A stretch of 64,000 nucleotides of DNA from Phytophthora colocasiae (lineage: Eukaryota; Oomycota; Peronosporomycetes; Peronosporales; Peronosporaceae), in NCBI GenBank assembly GCA_018806915.1, contig JAGKQI010000091.1:2666001-2730000 (forward strand), read 5' to 3'. The notes beneath the pieces were generated by a model. That model searched no databases. It worked only from the letters and a program-made list of their open reading frames with translations, and was not told where the DNA came from. The position numbers and the translations under genes were made by a program. Of the stretch, positions 43,887-54,447 are shown piece by piece (the first letter of the stretch is position 1; the number at the start of each line of letters is the position of its first letter).

Positions 43887-46559
43887 TCAACGTCGTCGGC
43901 GCTTTTTTCTCCTGGATAATTCGAAGTCTGCGATAAGGTCTGGCACTTGTGACAGGTTTTCAATCGGTTCCCATGTGGGCTTCTCCTCACCCACCCACTC
44001 CACAAGGAATTGCGTTTGATGTTTGTGCTTGCGCTTCCCAAGAAGTCGCTGCACCAGTTGGCCAACAGTACCGTCCGCCAGGACGACATCATGGGGACGT
44101 GAAAGCCGTGAGGGGGCTGTGTATGGCTTCAGCGACCCAGTATTGAAAACTGGATGTAGCTTGTTCCCCGCTTGGATGTTAAGCTCATACGCGTGATTGT
44201 GAATCTTCTTCACGACGGAGTATGGACCCATCCACTTCGGCCCAAGCTTAGACGAGTTCGGGAGCCCAGTGTGTTTCGGATCCAAGTGTTTCGTGCTCAA
44301 ATACACTCGATCGCCCACTTCAAACGTCTGCTCGCTTCGGTTTCTGTCGTAGACATCTCTCATGCGCTCTTGGGCTTCTGCTAGCGCTTCACGGCATCGG
44401 AGAAGGATGGCTGCCTGATTCTCATGAAACTCAGTTCCCCTTCGACTCTTGGGTACACCTTGAAGTTGCTCTTCGGCAAGTTGCAGTGGATTTAGAGGCA
44501 CATACCCCAAGTCAGCTTCGAAAGGAGCTAACCTGATGCTGGAGTTCACTGTCGAGTTTATAGCGAATTCTGCATTGGCTAAGTGAACATCCCAGTCATC
44601 CTGAAGCGGTCCCACGAAACAACGAAGGTATTCTTTAAGTGTGCGGTTCATCCGTTCGGTTTGGCCGTCTCCTTGAGCTCGATGTGCTACGGTCATGCTC
44701 AGCGTGGTTCCGATGGACTTGAAGACATGCTGCCAGAATGCAGCGACAAACTTCCGATCGCGATCAGACACGATGTTGGTAGGCATACCGTGAAGTTTCC
44801 AGATGTGGTCGATGAATAACCGAGCGACTCCTTCTGCGGTCACTGTCTTCGTCGTTGGTACGAAATGGCAACGCTTCGTCAGACGATCAACAACTACCCA
44901 AATGGAGTCCACATTGTTCTTCGTCCTTGGCAAGTCTGTGATGAAGTCCATGGATATCGATCGCCACCGTTCATCAGGGATCTTTAGAGGTTCTAGCAAA
45001 CCAGGAGGTTTTGTGAGTCGGGGTTTGTTCCGCCGACATGGTTCACAGTCCGCGACAAACTTCTGAATCGATTTGAACATCTTGGACCAGTACCAGCGCT
45101 TCGCGAGAGTCAAGTACGTGCGTTCCGCACCTGGATGACCACTGTAATTGGTGTCATGACACTCGCGGATGATTGTCTGTCGCAACTTCACATCGTTGGG
45201 AATGACAATCCGTGGCACGTCGTCCGAAGGAGTTTGGTACCAAAGCAAGTCGTTTGCTTCCGAATAACAGCGGTACATCTTCTGTCTGTGGTTCTTCGGC
45301 AACACCTTCGCTTGCATGTTCCGTCGCTTGATTGCAGCGAATATCTCTTGGACTTCTCTGTCTTTCGAGTATGCTTTCTTGATCTTGGTCACCAACTCTG
45401 TGTCTGTGGTTACCTCGCTGACTGCCATGCTGAACGAAGTATCGTCGAAGCTAGTCACGCTCAAGTCATGGAAGAACTTGGTCTCCGGCTGTAAGTCGGG
45501 TCGTCGGCTGAGTGCGTCCGCAATACCGTTCTTCGCCCCCGGAAGATACGAGAACGTTGGCTGGTATTCTGCGAGGATGTCGTACCACCGAGCTAACCGA
45601 CGATTCGCCATCTTCTGTGTAAACAAACCTTCCAGACTTTTGTGGTCCGTCTCGACAATTGGTGGTTTGTCCAAACAGTAGATCCGGAAAGCTGCAAGCG
45701 CGTGGACTATCGCTAAGAGCTCCTGCTGTTGCGTCGGGTAGTTCAGCTCCGCTGACTTCATCTTCCTGCTGGTGTAAGCGATCGGTTTCTCCACACCACC
45801 AACGACTTGGAAGAGAACTCCTCCAACAGCAAACTTGCTGGCGTCAGTGCGAAGATGCATGGGCAAGGTGAAGTCTGGCAGGTGCAATACGGGTGGGTTG
45901 CACAGCCGGCGCTTCAGTTCCTTGAAGTTCTTCAACTGCTCTTCGCTGAAGTGAAACTTCGCATTGCGCTTGGTTTTCTTCTTGAGAAGGTTAAACATAC
46001 TTGCAGTCAACGCAGCGAAATCTGGACAGAAGCGCTGAACGTACCCCGTCAAGCCAAGGAAGCTGTGTAGTTCCTCTTGTGTTCGTGGGGCAGGCCAGTC
46101 CTTGATCGTCTGCACTTTGTCAGGGTCCATTCGCACACCTTCTCTCCCGACGAAGTCTCCAAGACATGGAATCTCCTCTGCGCAGAAGACGCACTTCGAG
46201 AGTTTCACGTAAAGCTTGTTGTCACGCAAGATGTCCAGTGTCTTACGGAGTGCTTTCAAGTGATCTTCTATCTTCGTTGACTTCGTGAAGATGTAAATGT
46301 CGTCGTAGAACGACTTCGTGTTCTCCAATCCACGAAACAATTTCGATGTCAGCCGATGCATCGTCGCCGGCGCGTTGCAGACCCCCATTGGAAGGACAAG
46401 GTATTCCCAGAGGCCATTTGGCGCCTGAAAGGCTGTAAATTTGATGTCTTCTTCGCGCATTCGCACTTGATAATACGCGGACATCAAATCCATCGTCGAA
46501 AACCAGTATCCTCCGGCCATGGCATCCAGTATGTCTTCTTTCCTCGTCATTGGTATACT
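43887..46559 (-). CDS. Pol of element D, copy 2, RT-to-chromodomain part
   Basis: Open for nearly 900 codons up to the B insertion at 46,560-46,565. RT with YYQVRMREEDIKFTAF, VLPMGVCNAPATMHRL and catalytic FYDD; RNase H with LRTDASKFAVGGVLFQVV; integrase with HHCC finger (HDTNYSGHPG, CEPCRRNK) and DDE residues; C-terminal chromodomain FLVEWVGEEKPTWEPIENL. The chromodomain may guide integration to modified histones, as known for chromoviruses. The N-terminal part continues at 54,448-55,869. Confidence 0.85.
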   Translation of the reverse strand, partial: SIPMTRKEDILDAMAGGYWFSTMDLMSAYYQVRMREEDIKFTAFQAPNGLWEYLVLPMGVCNAPATMHRLTSKLFRGLENTKSFYDDIYIFTKSTKIEDHLKALRKTLDILRDNKLYVKLSKCVFCAEEIPCLGDFVGREGVRMDPDKVQTIKDWPAPRTQEELHSFLGLTGYVQRFCPDFAALTASMFNLLKKKTKRNAKFHFSEEQLKNFKELKRRLCNPPVLHLPDFTLPMHLRTDASKFAVGGVLFQVVGGVEKPIAYTSRKMKSAELNYPTQQQELLAIVHALAAFRIYCLDKPPIVETDHKSLEGLFTQKMANRRLARWYDILAEYQPTFSYLPGAKNGIADALSRRPDLQPETKFFHDLSVTSFDDTSFSMAVSEVTTDTELVTKIKKAYSKDREVQEIFAAIKRRNMQAKVLPKNHRQKMYRCYSEANDLLWYQTPSDDVPRIVIPNDVKLRQTIIRECHDTNYSGHPGAERTYLTLAKRWYWSKMFKSIQKFVADCEPCRRNKPRLTKPPGLLEPLKIPDERWRSISMDFITDLPRTKNNVDSIWVVVDRLTKRCHFVPTTKTVTAEGVARLFIDHIWKLHGMPTNIVSDRDRKFVAAFWQHVFKSIGTTLSMTVAHRAQGDGQTERMNRTLKEYLRCFVGPLQDDWDVHLANAEFAINSTVNSSIRLAPFEADLGYVPLNPLQLAEEQLQGVPKSRRGTEFHENQAAILLRCREALAEAQERMRDVYDRNRSEQTFEVGDRVYLSTKHLDPKHTGLPNSSKLGPKWMGPYSVVKKIHNHAYELNIQAGNKLHPVFNTGSLKPYTAPSRLSRPHDVVLADGTVGQLVQRLLGKRKHKHQTQFLVEWVGEEKPTWEPIENLSQVPDLIADFELSRRKKRRRR

Positions 46560-46564
46560 CTGCC

Positions 46565-46976
46565 TGCAGCGGGGCTGCGTAGGTGTGCACGGCACAGAGG
46601 AAGTTGGGTTGACTCGTAGAGTCCTGCTTGCAAGGCACTAGCCTTCGGTTCTATACAAGAACCAAGTAGTCCACTAAATACGGGACTCTCACAATCAGTG
46701 TCCCTATAATAAAGGAACTAACACTAATTATGTAAAATGCAAACTGATTTTTATTTATTTTATTGCCCTAATCCTGAATGTAACGGATTTAGTATCTAAC
46801 ATACTAAATCCTAATCAAATGTAATGTGTGGCTCTGAGCTAACAGCCAGCAACTGGCTACATATGTGACGTGTGAGAAACACTATGTGTTGTACACGGAT
46901 CTGTGACTTGTGACCTGGATGGTGTATACCACACCTATTGTAACCAAGGCGTGCAGCGCCGTGTAACCCCGTTACA
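46565..46976 (-). repeat. 3' LTR of element B
   Basis: 412 bp, TGCAGCGGGG...CCCCGTTACA on the plus strand. The adjoining CCCTCCCCC (46,977-46,985) is the polypurine tract read on the minus strand. Confidence 0.9.
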
Positions 46977-47271
46977 CCCTCCCCCACCAAACCGTGGATA
47001 CGGAGTATCTACAACTGTAGACATAACTGCCTTGTCAAGGCCTGTCACCGGCAACTTTCCGATAAAAGAAATCTCTCAACGAGAGTGCGCGGGTGCGCTG
47101 GCTCAACGAGCACATTCTCCAATTCTCCCCAGCGAGCCAACCGCTCCTGAGGTGTCCAGTGACCAGGCGTCTACGCCCCAGCGCCTCAGCGCTTTCCGGT
47201 CTGAGCCCTCGGCTCCTCTCACGCTCTCCGATTCGGAGTATTTCACGGCGTCTCGCCTTCGCTACGGAGCG

Positions 47272-48915
47272 ATGTTCAAGGCCAGCCCGACGTCAAGTGG
47301 TAGCGGTGGCTCACCCTTCGAGTACACGACAGCGTCGCCGACGCGCGACCCACGTCGCTCTCCTACAGAGGAAGGCGAGGTCGAAGTGGACTACGAGGAG
47401 TCCGAACAGGGCGATGCCCATGCGTCTCCTGCTCCTGCGAGCCCTCGGACGCCCCGATCTGAGCTGCGCTCTCCACGCGATCCGCGTCGGTACTCAATTC
47501 CTCGGCAGCTGCGGCAGCCCAATCCGTTCCCGGAGGGACCTTCGAGCCTCGTGCTCAACGCGTTGCGCAACGCACCACCGCTTCCTGCTCGCGATGAGCC
47601 AGAGTCACTCAAGGGAGTCGAAGACGCGATCACCAACCCTCTGGATGAGGCACAGGAGGCTTCCCTGAGTGGTGCCCCAGAGTCACGTCGACCGGTCCAA
47701 CGGGACATCGTGGGGACTTCGTCGCGGCGCGACTACGGCTTCGAGCCTCGCGACCCTGCCGAGCAGGTGAAGCAGTTGATGGCGCTGCCAAACCTGCATG
47801 GTTACGCCATAGGCAATCCTCCACGTACGGTGGCTGAGACTCAGCAGCGACAGGGGCTCCATGAGCGTTTCCTGACCCCGCAGGTGTGCACACTCGCCGA
47901 GTATCGGCAACGCTTAGATAAGCAACGGCGACGGGAGTCTGTGCCTCAGATGAGGACTTATCCACTCCTGCTCCAAACCGGAGAGACCACCCGGGACTAC
48001 ATGGTCCATGTGGCCACCTGGGCCGAGGCTTCACGGAAGCTCGCGTCGTTTGACCGGCTCATGGAGAGCTGCGCCGAGGTGGACGTCCGCCTCGCCCGAG
48101 GTCTACTCTTCCAGTACGCGAAGATACGCGTGCGGCCCGGCCGCTTTCCTCGTCACACGACGGCAGTGGCTCCCGCCTCTCAGGCCACTATCCCTGCTTC
48201 GCAGGATGCTCCTTCAGTCTCCGAGGGAGACTCGCTGGCTGTGCCAGCCACGGACCAGAGCCTGAGCTCGGCTGCTAGTCCGTCAGCTTCTCACACTAGT
48301 GGTGAGAAGCGGGTGTCGACCGAGTGGTCGACCTCGAGCCCTTCGGGCGCCCCCGATCTTCGCGATCAAAAGCGTCCACGACGTCAGGGCAGTCCTGCCT
48401 CAGGGTCCCTTCAAACTCCCACGAGTTTTGGGAATGAGGATATCCACGCCACTTCACCAGATACTGGTTTTGACTACGGTGGCGACGCCGCGCCATCAGG
48501 CGCTCCACGTGGTAGTGGGGAGTCCCCTGCTCATCGAGCAACGGCGGAGGAGGCCGATTCGCTGCGGAACGCCGTACTCGATGAGTGTGACGAGCGCTAT
48601 TTGTCGCATCGCGCCTGGTACCAACTCGATCACTCGATCGGTACTCTCCGGAGTCAGACTCAGTCCCTTCAAGGGAACGTCGAGAGTGTTTGGCATTCGC
48701 ATGCCCGTCTCGCTCATGACATGGAGGAGATTGAAAGCCGGATAGCTTGGCTCGAAGGCCCTCAGTCCCTGACTGCTCGCCTGCACCAGCAGGAGCTTCA
48801 GCTCGCTGAGTTGCGAGGTCAGGTGACGTTGCTGCTGCAGATGACGCAGCCTGGGCACGTGTCGTCGGTGCCAGCGCCTCCGCGCTCACCCCCGCGGGGT
48901 CCCGATATGGCTTAA
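47272..48915 (+). CDS. Antisense ORF of element B
   Basis: Open on the plus strand to 48,915; the frame stays open upstream into the LTR (from 46,903), but the first ATG is 47,272 (MFKASPTSSGSGGSPFEY), giving 547 residues. The first third is disordered (Ser, Pro, Arg, acidic runs), with SPR/DPRR motifs. The centre is more globular (QVKQLMALPNLHGYAIGNPP, LAEYRQRLDKQRRRE, YMVHVATWAEASRKLASFDR). A second Ser/Pro-rich linker precedes a C-terminal coiled coil (IGTLRSQTQSLQGNVES, LHQQELQLAELRGQVTLLL). The last 620 bp overlap the end of pol in antisense. I recognise no family. Confidence 0.55.
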   Translation: MFKASPTSSGSGGSPFEYTTASPTRDPRRSPTEEGEVEVDYEESEQGDAHASPAPASPRTPRSELRSPRDPRRYSIPRQLRQPNPFPEGPSSLVLNALRNAPPLPARDEPESLKGVEDAITNPLDEAQEASLSGAPESRRPVQRDIVGTSSRRDYGFEPRDPAEQVKQLMALPNLHGYAIGNPPRTVAETQQRQGLHERFLTPQVCTLAEYRQRLDKQRRRESVPQMRTYPLLLQTGETTRDYMVHVATWAEASRKLASFDRLMESCAEVDVRLARGLLFQYAKIRVRPGRFPRHTTAVAPASQATIPASQDAPSVSEGDSLAVPATDQSLSSAASPSASHTSGEKRVSTEWSTSSPSGAPDLRDQKRPRRQGSPASGSLQTPTSFGNEDIHATSPDTGFDYGGDAAPSGAPRGSGESPAHRATAEEADSLRNAVLDECDERYLSHRAWYQLDHSIGTLRSQTQSLQGNVESVWHSHARLAHDMEEIESRIAWLEGPQSLTARLHQQELQLAELRGQVTLLLQMTQPGHVSSVPAPPRSPPRGPDMA

Positions 48916-51900
48916 GCAAGCCGACGTAGAACACCGGGTGTGTTCGCATCCGCTTTGGCAAGTCAAGCGTGTATGCCAGGCCCTTCTTGGCCACGACCGT
49001 AAATGGTCCGATGAAACGCGGACGCAATTTCGTCTTAAAGACATTTGACACTGCATGTGTAGGTAGGTTCTTAGCGTTTAATAAAACCTGGTCACCGACC
49101 TTAAATTCCCATACATTGCTTCTACCTTTTGTATCCGCTTGTTCCTTCTGAACGTCTTGGCTTTCAGCCATCGCGTCACGTACACGGCGTAATACGCTCA
49201 ATCTCACCGAGAGGAAGTCATCGACTTGTTTACGCACAGCAGAAGGGCTGATATCAGCAAGCTCGGAGTCGAGCGACGGCACAGCCTCTCCCCCACCAAG
49301 CCCAAGGCTACCGCGTGGCGGAGTGAGCGGAATGCGCGGGTGCGCAAGGCCGTTCACGTAGAACGGGGTGAAGCCTGTCGAGGCATGCACCGCATTGTTC
49401 ATGGAGAACTCAACGAGAGGGAGCATAGCGCTCCAACGCTTCGGCGTTTCAGCGCATACGCTGGGAGGATGTCCTCCAGAACGCGGTTCACGCGTTCGGT
49501 CTGACCGTCGGTCTGCGGATGGTCCGCCGTAGACATGTCCAGTCGAGTGCCCAGCACCTTGAAGACGGACGTCCAGAAGTGACCCGTGAAACGGGGATCT
49601 CGATCCGAGACAATGGTCTCAGGCAGCCCATGCTGGCGGAAGACCCGATCGATGAAGATCGTCGCTGTACCAGCACCATCGACGGTGTCCGGCACAGCCG
49701 CTAGATGAGCCATCTTGCTCAGACGGTCAACAAAGACCACCACGCCCGTGTTGCCTGCCGAGTCCTTCGGTAGGCCAAACACAAAGTCCATACTTATGGA
49801 CTGCCAACACCCAGAGGGTACAGGTAAGCTCGCCAAAGGCGCAGCCGCATGCGGCGAGGGTTTAACCCGCTGACACGTCTCGCACGTGCGCACATATGTG
49901 CTGACCCACTTGTACATCTTCGGCCACCAGTACATGGAGCTCACCGAGCCGTACGTCTTCTCGCGACCGAGGTGGCCGCCGCCTGTGGGTGTGTCGTGAG
50001 CCTCGTAGAGGATACGGTACTTCAGATCCTCATCGTGAGGAACTACCACTCGTGGTGGGTCATCCTGACCCGTGCTGTAGTACAGCAGACCGCCTTCCAG
50101 GCTGTAGCGTTGGAGTCTCGCCTTTAGGCGTCGTGACAGAGTCACCTTTGAGTCTTTAAACTCATCGCTCCCCAGAGCTTGGAGCAACGCGACACAAGAG
50201 TCGTCCTGAGCGTACGCTGCTCGAACCATGTCCGTCACGGACGACGTCACCGAGGTGACATGAGATAACTCATAGTCCGGGCGACGTGATAACGCGTCAG
50301 CGAGGACGTTCTGCCTGCCAGGCTTGTACTTCACCTCGAAGTTATACTCCGCAAAGAAGGAGAGCCATCGGGCCATCCTCTGCGAGAGGTGAGGCGACTG
50401 CGTCGCTGTGCGTAGTGACGCATGATCCGTGTAGATCACAAACGGCTTGGAGCCGAGCAGGTGAACCCTGAATTTGACGAGAGCGTACTTCATCGCAAGT
50501 AGCTCCTTGTCATGAACTGGATAGTTCTTCTCAGCAGCCTTGAGCTGTCGCGACTCAAACGCAATGACGCGTTCGCGCCCTTCGGCGTCCGCTTGTAGCA
50601 AAGCACTGCCGATGGCAAAGTCCGAGGCGTCACAGACGACAATAAACGGACGAGCGGGGTCTGGCAGCGCCAGTATCGGTGCCTGAAGCAGGCTATCCTT
50701 GATACAAGTGAACGCATTCTCGTGCTCGGCACGCCATACCCACTCGGCATCCTTCTTAAGGAGATCCGTCAGTGGCCGAGCCAACTCAGCGTAGTTCTCG
50801 CTGTACTTGTGCAAGTAGTTGGCCAAACCCAGCCACTTACGCAAGTCCTTCTGGTTCAAGGGAACCGGCCAATCCACAATGGCCTTGACCTTTGCTGGAT
50901 CAGCACGAAGGCCATGCTTCCCAATGAAGCACCCTAGGACGGGGATTTCTTCCGCGCCAAAGACGCACTTGTCTGCGTTGGCGTACAGCTTGTTCGTGCG
51001 CATGCACTCGAGCACAGCTCTCACGTGTTCCACGTGCACCTCAACGTCAGTCTTGCCGTGTTCGGCCTGACTGTGGACGAACACGTCGTCAAAGTACGTT
51101 TGTGCGAATGCCCGTAGGGGCCTGAACAGCTGCGTCACTAGACGATTGAACGTTGCGGGCGCGTTCGAGAGCCCTTGGGGCATGACGAGCCACTCCCAGA
51201 GCATACCGCTCGGGGTGCTCACCGCTGTAAGCGGAATATCACTGGCTCGCATGAGCAGCTGATAGTACCCATCGACTAAGTCGAGTGCACTGTACATGGT
51301 GCAACCCACCATGTTGTTCTGAAGAACATCCTTCCTAGGAATCGGCGTCTGCGCCGGAATCGTGGCAGTGTTGAGCTTGTTAAAAGCGTGAACGATACGC
51401 CACTTGCCATTCGGCTTTCTGACACAGAACGTTGGCGCGGAGTGCGGAGACTTGCTCTCGCGCACGAGACCCGCCGCGTGCTTCGCACGGAAGAAGGCGT
51501 CAATGACGTCGCATTGCTCTTTAGGAAGAGGCCACTGTCGGGTCACGCAGTACTTAGTTCCGGGAACTAAGTCGATCTCATGACGAACGCCTCGGTCGGG
51601 AGGCAGGCCACTCGGTGGTTCCTTCGAGACAACGTCTCCATATTCCTTCAGCAAGGAGTGGAAGGGATCCGAGGGATTCTTGAGGATCTCCGATCCACTC
51701 CTGGCGTTCAACGCCTTCTTGACTTCGGCCAAGACGGACTCGTCAACAAGGGACGACGAGTTTAACTCCTCCTCAGGTCGAACGATGACCACCTCGGCGA
51801 ATTCGCCAGCCTTCAAGGCATCGCCAAAGTCGGCGAAGGACATCTCTTCTAGCTCAAGGAGCTTGTCAACACTTGGCAAGTCGTCCAGCAGGACACTGCC

Positions 51901-52968
51901 TTCGGCACTACCGCCCACTCCATCAACCAGAGTGTATAGCTGCCCACAGCCCTCCGGTGCGTCGGCACTTGACGTCACGGATGACTCAGACGCAGAGCGT
52001 CTCGCCCGAAGGGCCTTACGACGTCTTCGCCTAGCCGAAGATCGTCTACTCGACGGAGTACGTGCCGTCGCACAAGTTTCGGCCTCTCTCGGCCCAGTGT
52101 CAGGGACACTCAGCGATCCACTCGGTCGACGACCGATGCCGCTCAGCGGAGTACGTGCCGCTGCACAATCAATGACCGTAACAGGTCCAGTGTCAGAGAC
52201 ACTCAGCGATCGACTTGGTCCACGACCAGTATCACTCGACGGAGTACGTGCCGCCCCACAGTTCACGGCCTGGTAAGGCCCGATGCCATCGGCATCCAGT
52301 GACGGTCCATGACCGGCGTCACTCGGGTTACGTGAACTTTGCCCACACGTTGACTCACTGCCAACCAGCGCTATGCGCTCAATAGGGCTGCGATCCTCGC
52401 ACTCGGTGCTGTCCACTAACTCGGACACACCGACTTCCAGCATCATTGCCGACTCGGCTCGATGCTCGCGCCAATAGCGCTTCTGCTTCCTAGCAGAGGT
52501 GGGTTCATGACTCGCCAAAGCTCCACTAGGAGAGAAGTGCGTAGCACCTAAGGTCTTCGACCTCCAGTCGATCCATGGCTCGTGGCGCTCCAGCCACGCC
52601 ATACCAAGGATGAGGTCGTACCTCGAATCCAGGTCCAAGACCAAGCAGCGTTCCACGCTGTCGAAGTCCAGGAACTTCAGCCGTAGGTCCATGGGGACCT
52701 TGGCTGCCGTGACACGGACGCCCGTCGCTAGACGGACAGTGACGGTGTCACCTCTTCGCGCTCAAAGCGCCTCAGCATATTGCTGACTACCCTCAACGGT
52801 GGAGCGTCTGACGTAGTTGCCAGACGCTCCTGAATCGATCAACACGATCCACGGCTTCTCGAAGCCCTTCACGTCCACATGGACGACCAGCAAGCCCTGC
52901 TTGCTCACACGTTCCGTGTTCAAGAGCACGGAGCTCTTCGGGGCTGAGCCCCAGTGCCTCTCACGCAC
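48296..52968 (-). pseudogene. Pol of element B (one stop, one frameshift)
   Basis: Protease (VLIDSGASGNYVRR), then an in-frame TGA at 52,762-52,764, after which the same frame runs to 49,399: RT with catalytic YFDD (QTYFDDVFVH), RNase H (VVCDASDFAIGSAL, YTDHASLRTATQ), integrase zinc finger (HLGREKTYG, CETCQRVK) and DDE residues (SISMDFVFGLP, TIVSDRDPRF, ERVNRVLED). A one-base break near 49,450 shifts to the frame that carries the rest of integrase and a chromodomain (YLVKWRGYPHSQNSWEFEG) to 48,296. Otherwise undamaged, consistent with a young element. Confidence 0.85.
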
Positions 52969-53006
52969 TGCAGAACTCAGTTCTTCCCCAGTAGACCGCC
53001 CCGCGT

Positions 53007-53978
53007 CTACTGGGAGCCGTCGTTTCCCTGGGCAGAGCCCAAAGCGGGACCCGCGACAGGATTGCGGCCATTCTGGCCGGCGCGCTCTTTGCGCAGAGAG
53101 CAGTTGGGCCTCAGGTGTGTGGGACTACCACACGTGTAGCACCGACGAGTGCTCATACGCTGTACCGCAGCTCGTAGCTCGGCTACTTCATCTTCAGCAT
53201 AGCTGAGGTCCATGGGTTCGGGTCCCCCGGACCCTGTGCTATTAGCACCGACCCTCGACAACTTAAAGTTGTGTTCAGCATTCAATGTCACGCTAACAGC
53301 GTCCTCGAAGGTGCGAGGATTCTGACGGAATGCCTCCGTCCTGGCCACGCCAGCTCTCAGACCTTCCATGAAGATAGTAACAGTGACCACCTCAGGTAGA
53401 GGATCGGCAGCCATGCCGGCAATGAGCGTGCGCAGCTCTTGGACATAGTCCACCAGGTCCTTCTTGCCCTGTCGGCAAGCGAGGAAGCGTGACCGCACGC
53501 GATACGCCTGGTTAGGTGGAGCAAATACTTGCGTAAGTTTGGCCTTAAGCTCACCCCAAGTGGGGAAGGCCATTTCTACCGACGTCCCAGACGTCAAGGC
53601 CCATTCTCGTGCTCGACCTTCGAGCTTAGAGATGGCGAACGCCACGCGTTGGCCTTCCAACTGGAGCATAGCGGCCCCCATGGCCATCTCGACCTCTCGG
53701 GTCCACAATAGGAGGTTCTCTCCTTCGTGCCCGTGAAAGGTCTTCACGCTGAGCGTGACGGGCTTAGCTCTCGGAGCGGGATTAACTCCTTTTACATTCC
53801 GCTGAATGTGCTCAACGAGAGCGTTCTCGTACGAGGCAAATGCCTCCAGGCGCGCGTTGACGGCCTCCGGCCCTTGAGACGCAAGGTGCGCCATACCTTC
53901 AGGGCCCAGCAAGGACGTAAGCTTGTTAAGCGTGTCCCGCTGACTCGGAGTCAAGTGAGCGTATGCTTCTGGCTCCAT
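53007..53978 (-). CDS. Gag of element B
   Basis: 323 residues from ATG 53,978 ([20 protein letters not shown]). Retrotransposon Gag core ([18 protein letters not shown], then [38 protein letters not shown]) and one CCHC zinc knuckle [14 protein letters not shown]. Pol starts in another frame about 40 bp downstream. Confidence 0.85.
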   Translation of the reverse strand: MEPEAYAHLTPSQRDTLNKLTSLLGPEGMAHLASQGPEAVNARLEAFASYENALVEHIQRNVKGVNPAPRAKPVTLSVKTFHGHEGENLLLWTREVEMAMGAAMLQLEGQRVAFAISKLEGRAREWALTSGTSVEMAFPTWGELKAKLTQVFAPPNQAYRVRSRFLACRQGKKDLVDYVQELRTLIAGMAADPLPEVVTVTIFMEGLRAGVARTEAFRQNPRTFEDAVSVTLNAEHNFKLSRVGANSTGSGGPEPMDLSYAEDEVAELRAAVQRMSTRRCYTCGSPTHLRPNCSLRKERAGQNGRNPVAGPALGSAQGNDGSQ

Positions 53979-54020
53979 TCTCACAGAGAAACAGTCTTCA
54001 ACTCAGGGGTTGGATTGACT

Positions 54021-54033
54021 ACAAGTGCTGCCA
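54021..54033 (-). other. Primer-binding site of element B
   Basis: Minus strand TGGCAGCACTTGT, 2 bp from the 5' LTR. It is nearly the same as TGGTAGCACTTGT next to the 5' LTR of D, suggesting that both families prime from the same tRNA. Confidence 0.55.
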
Positions 54034-54035
54034 GA

Positions 54036-54447
54036 TGCAGCGGGGCTGCGTAGGTGTGCACGGCACAGAGGAAGTTGGGTTGACTCGTAGAGTCCTGCTT
54101 GCAAGGCACTAGCCTTCGGTTCTATACAAGAACCAAGTAGTCCACTAAATACGGGACTCTCACAATCAGTGTCCCTATAATAAAGGAACTAACACTAATT
54201 ATGTAAAATGCAAACTGATTTTTATTTATTTTATTGCCCTAATCCTGAATGTAACGGATTTAGTATCTAACATACTAAATCCTAATCAAATGTAATGTGT
54301 GGCTCTGAGCTAACAGCCAGCAACTGGCTACATATGTGACGTGTGAGAAACACTATGTATTGTACACGGATCTGTGACTTGTGACCTGGATGGTGTATAC
54401 CACACCTATTGTAACCAAGGCGTGCAGCGCCGTGTAACCCCGTTACA
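54036..54447 (-). repeat. 5' LTR of element B
   Basis: 412 bp; differs from 46,565-46,976 at one base (G/A in CACTATGT[G/A]TTG). Confidence 0.9.

Larger units (their letters stand above)
46565..54447 (-). mobile_element. Ty3/gypsy chromovirus B, complete, nested in D copy 2
   Basis: 7,883 bp with 412-bp LTRs (46,565-46,976 and 54,036-54,447) that differ at a single base as read. The 5-bp duplication CTGCC flanks it (46,560-46,564 and 54,448-54,452), and the empty site with one CTGCC is in copy 1 near 21,420. Order in sense direction: 5' LTR, primer-binding site, gag, protease-RT-RNaseH-integrase-chromodomain, an opposite-strand ORF, polypurine tract, 3' LTR. Confidence 0.95.

Noticed and set aside
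46243..46638. 131-codon minus-strand frame and the N-terminal part of the frame ending at 46,595
   Set aside because: The first codons lie in the LTR of element B and only join D pol by chance.
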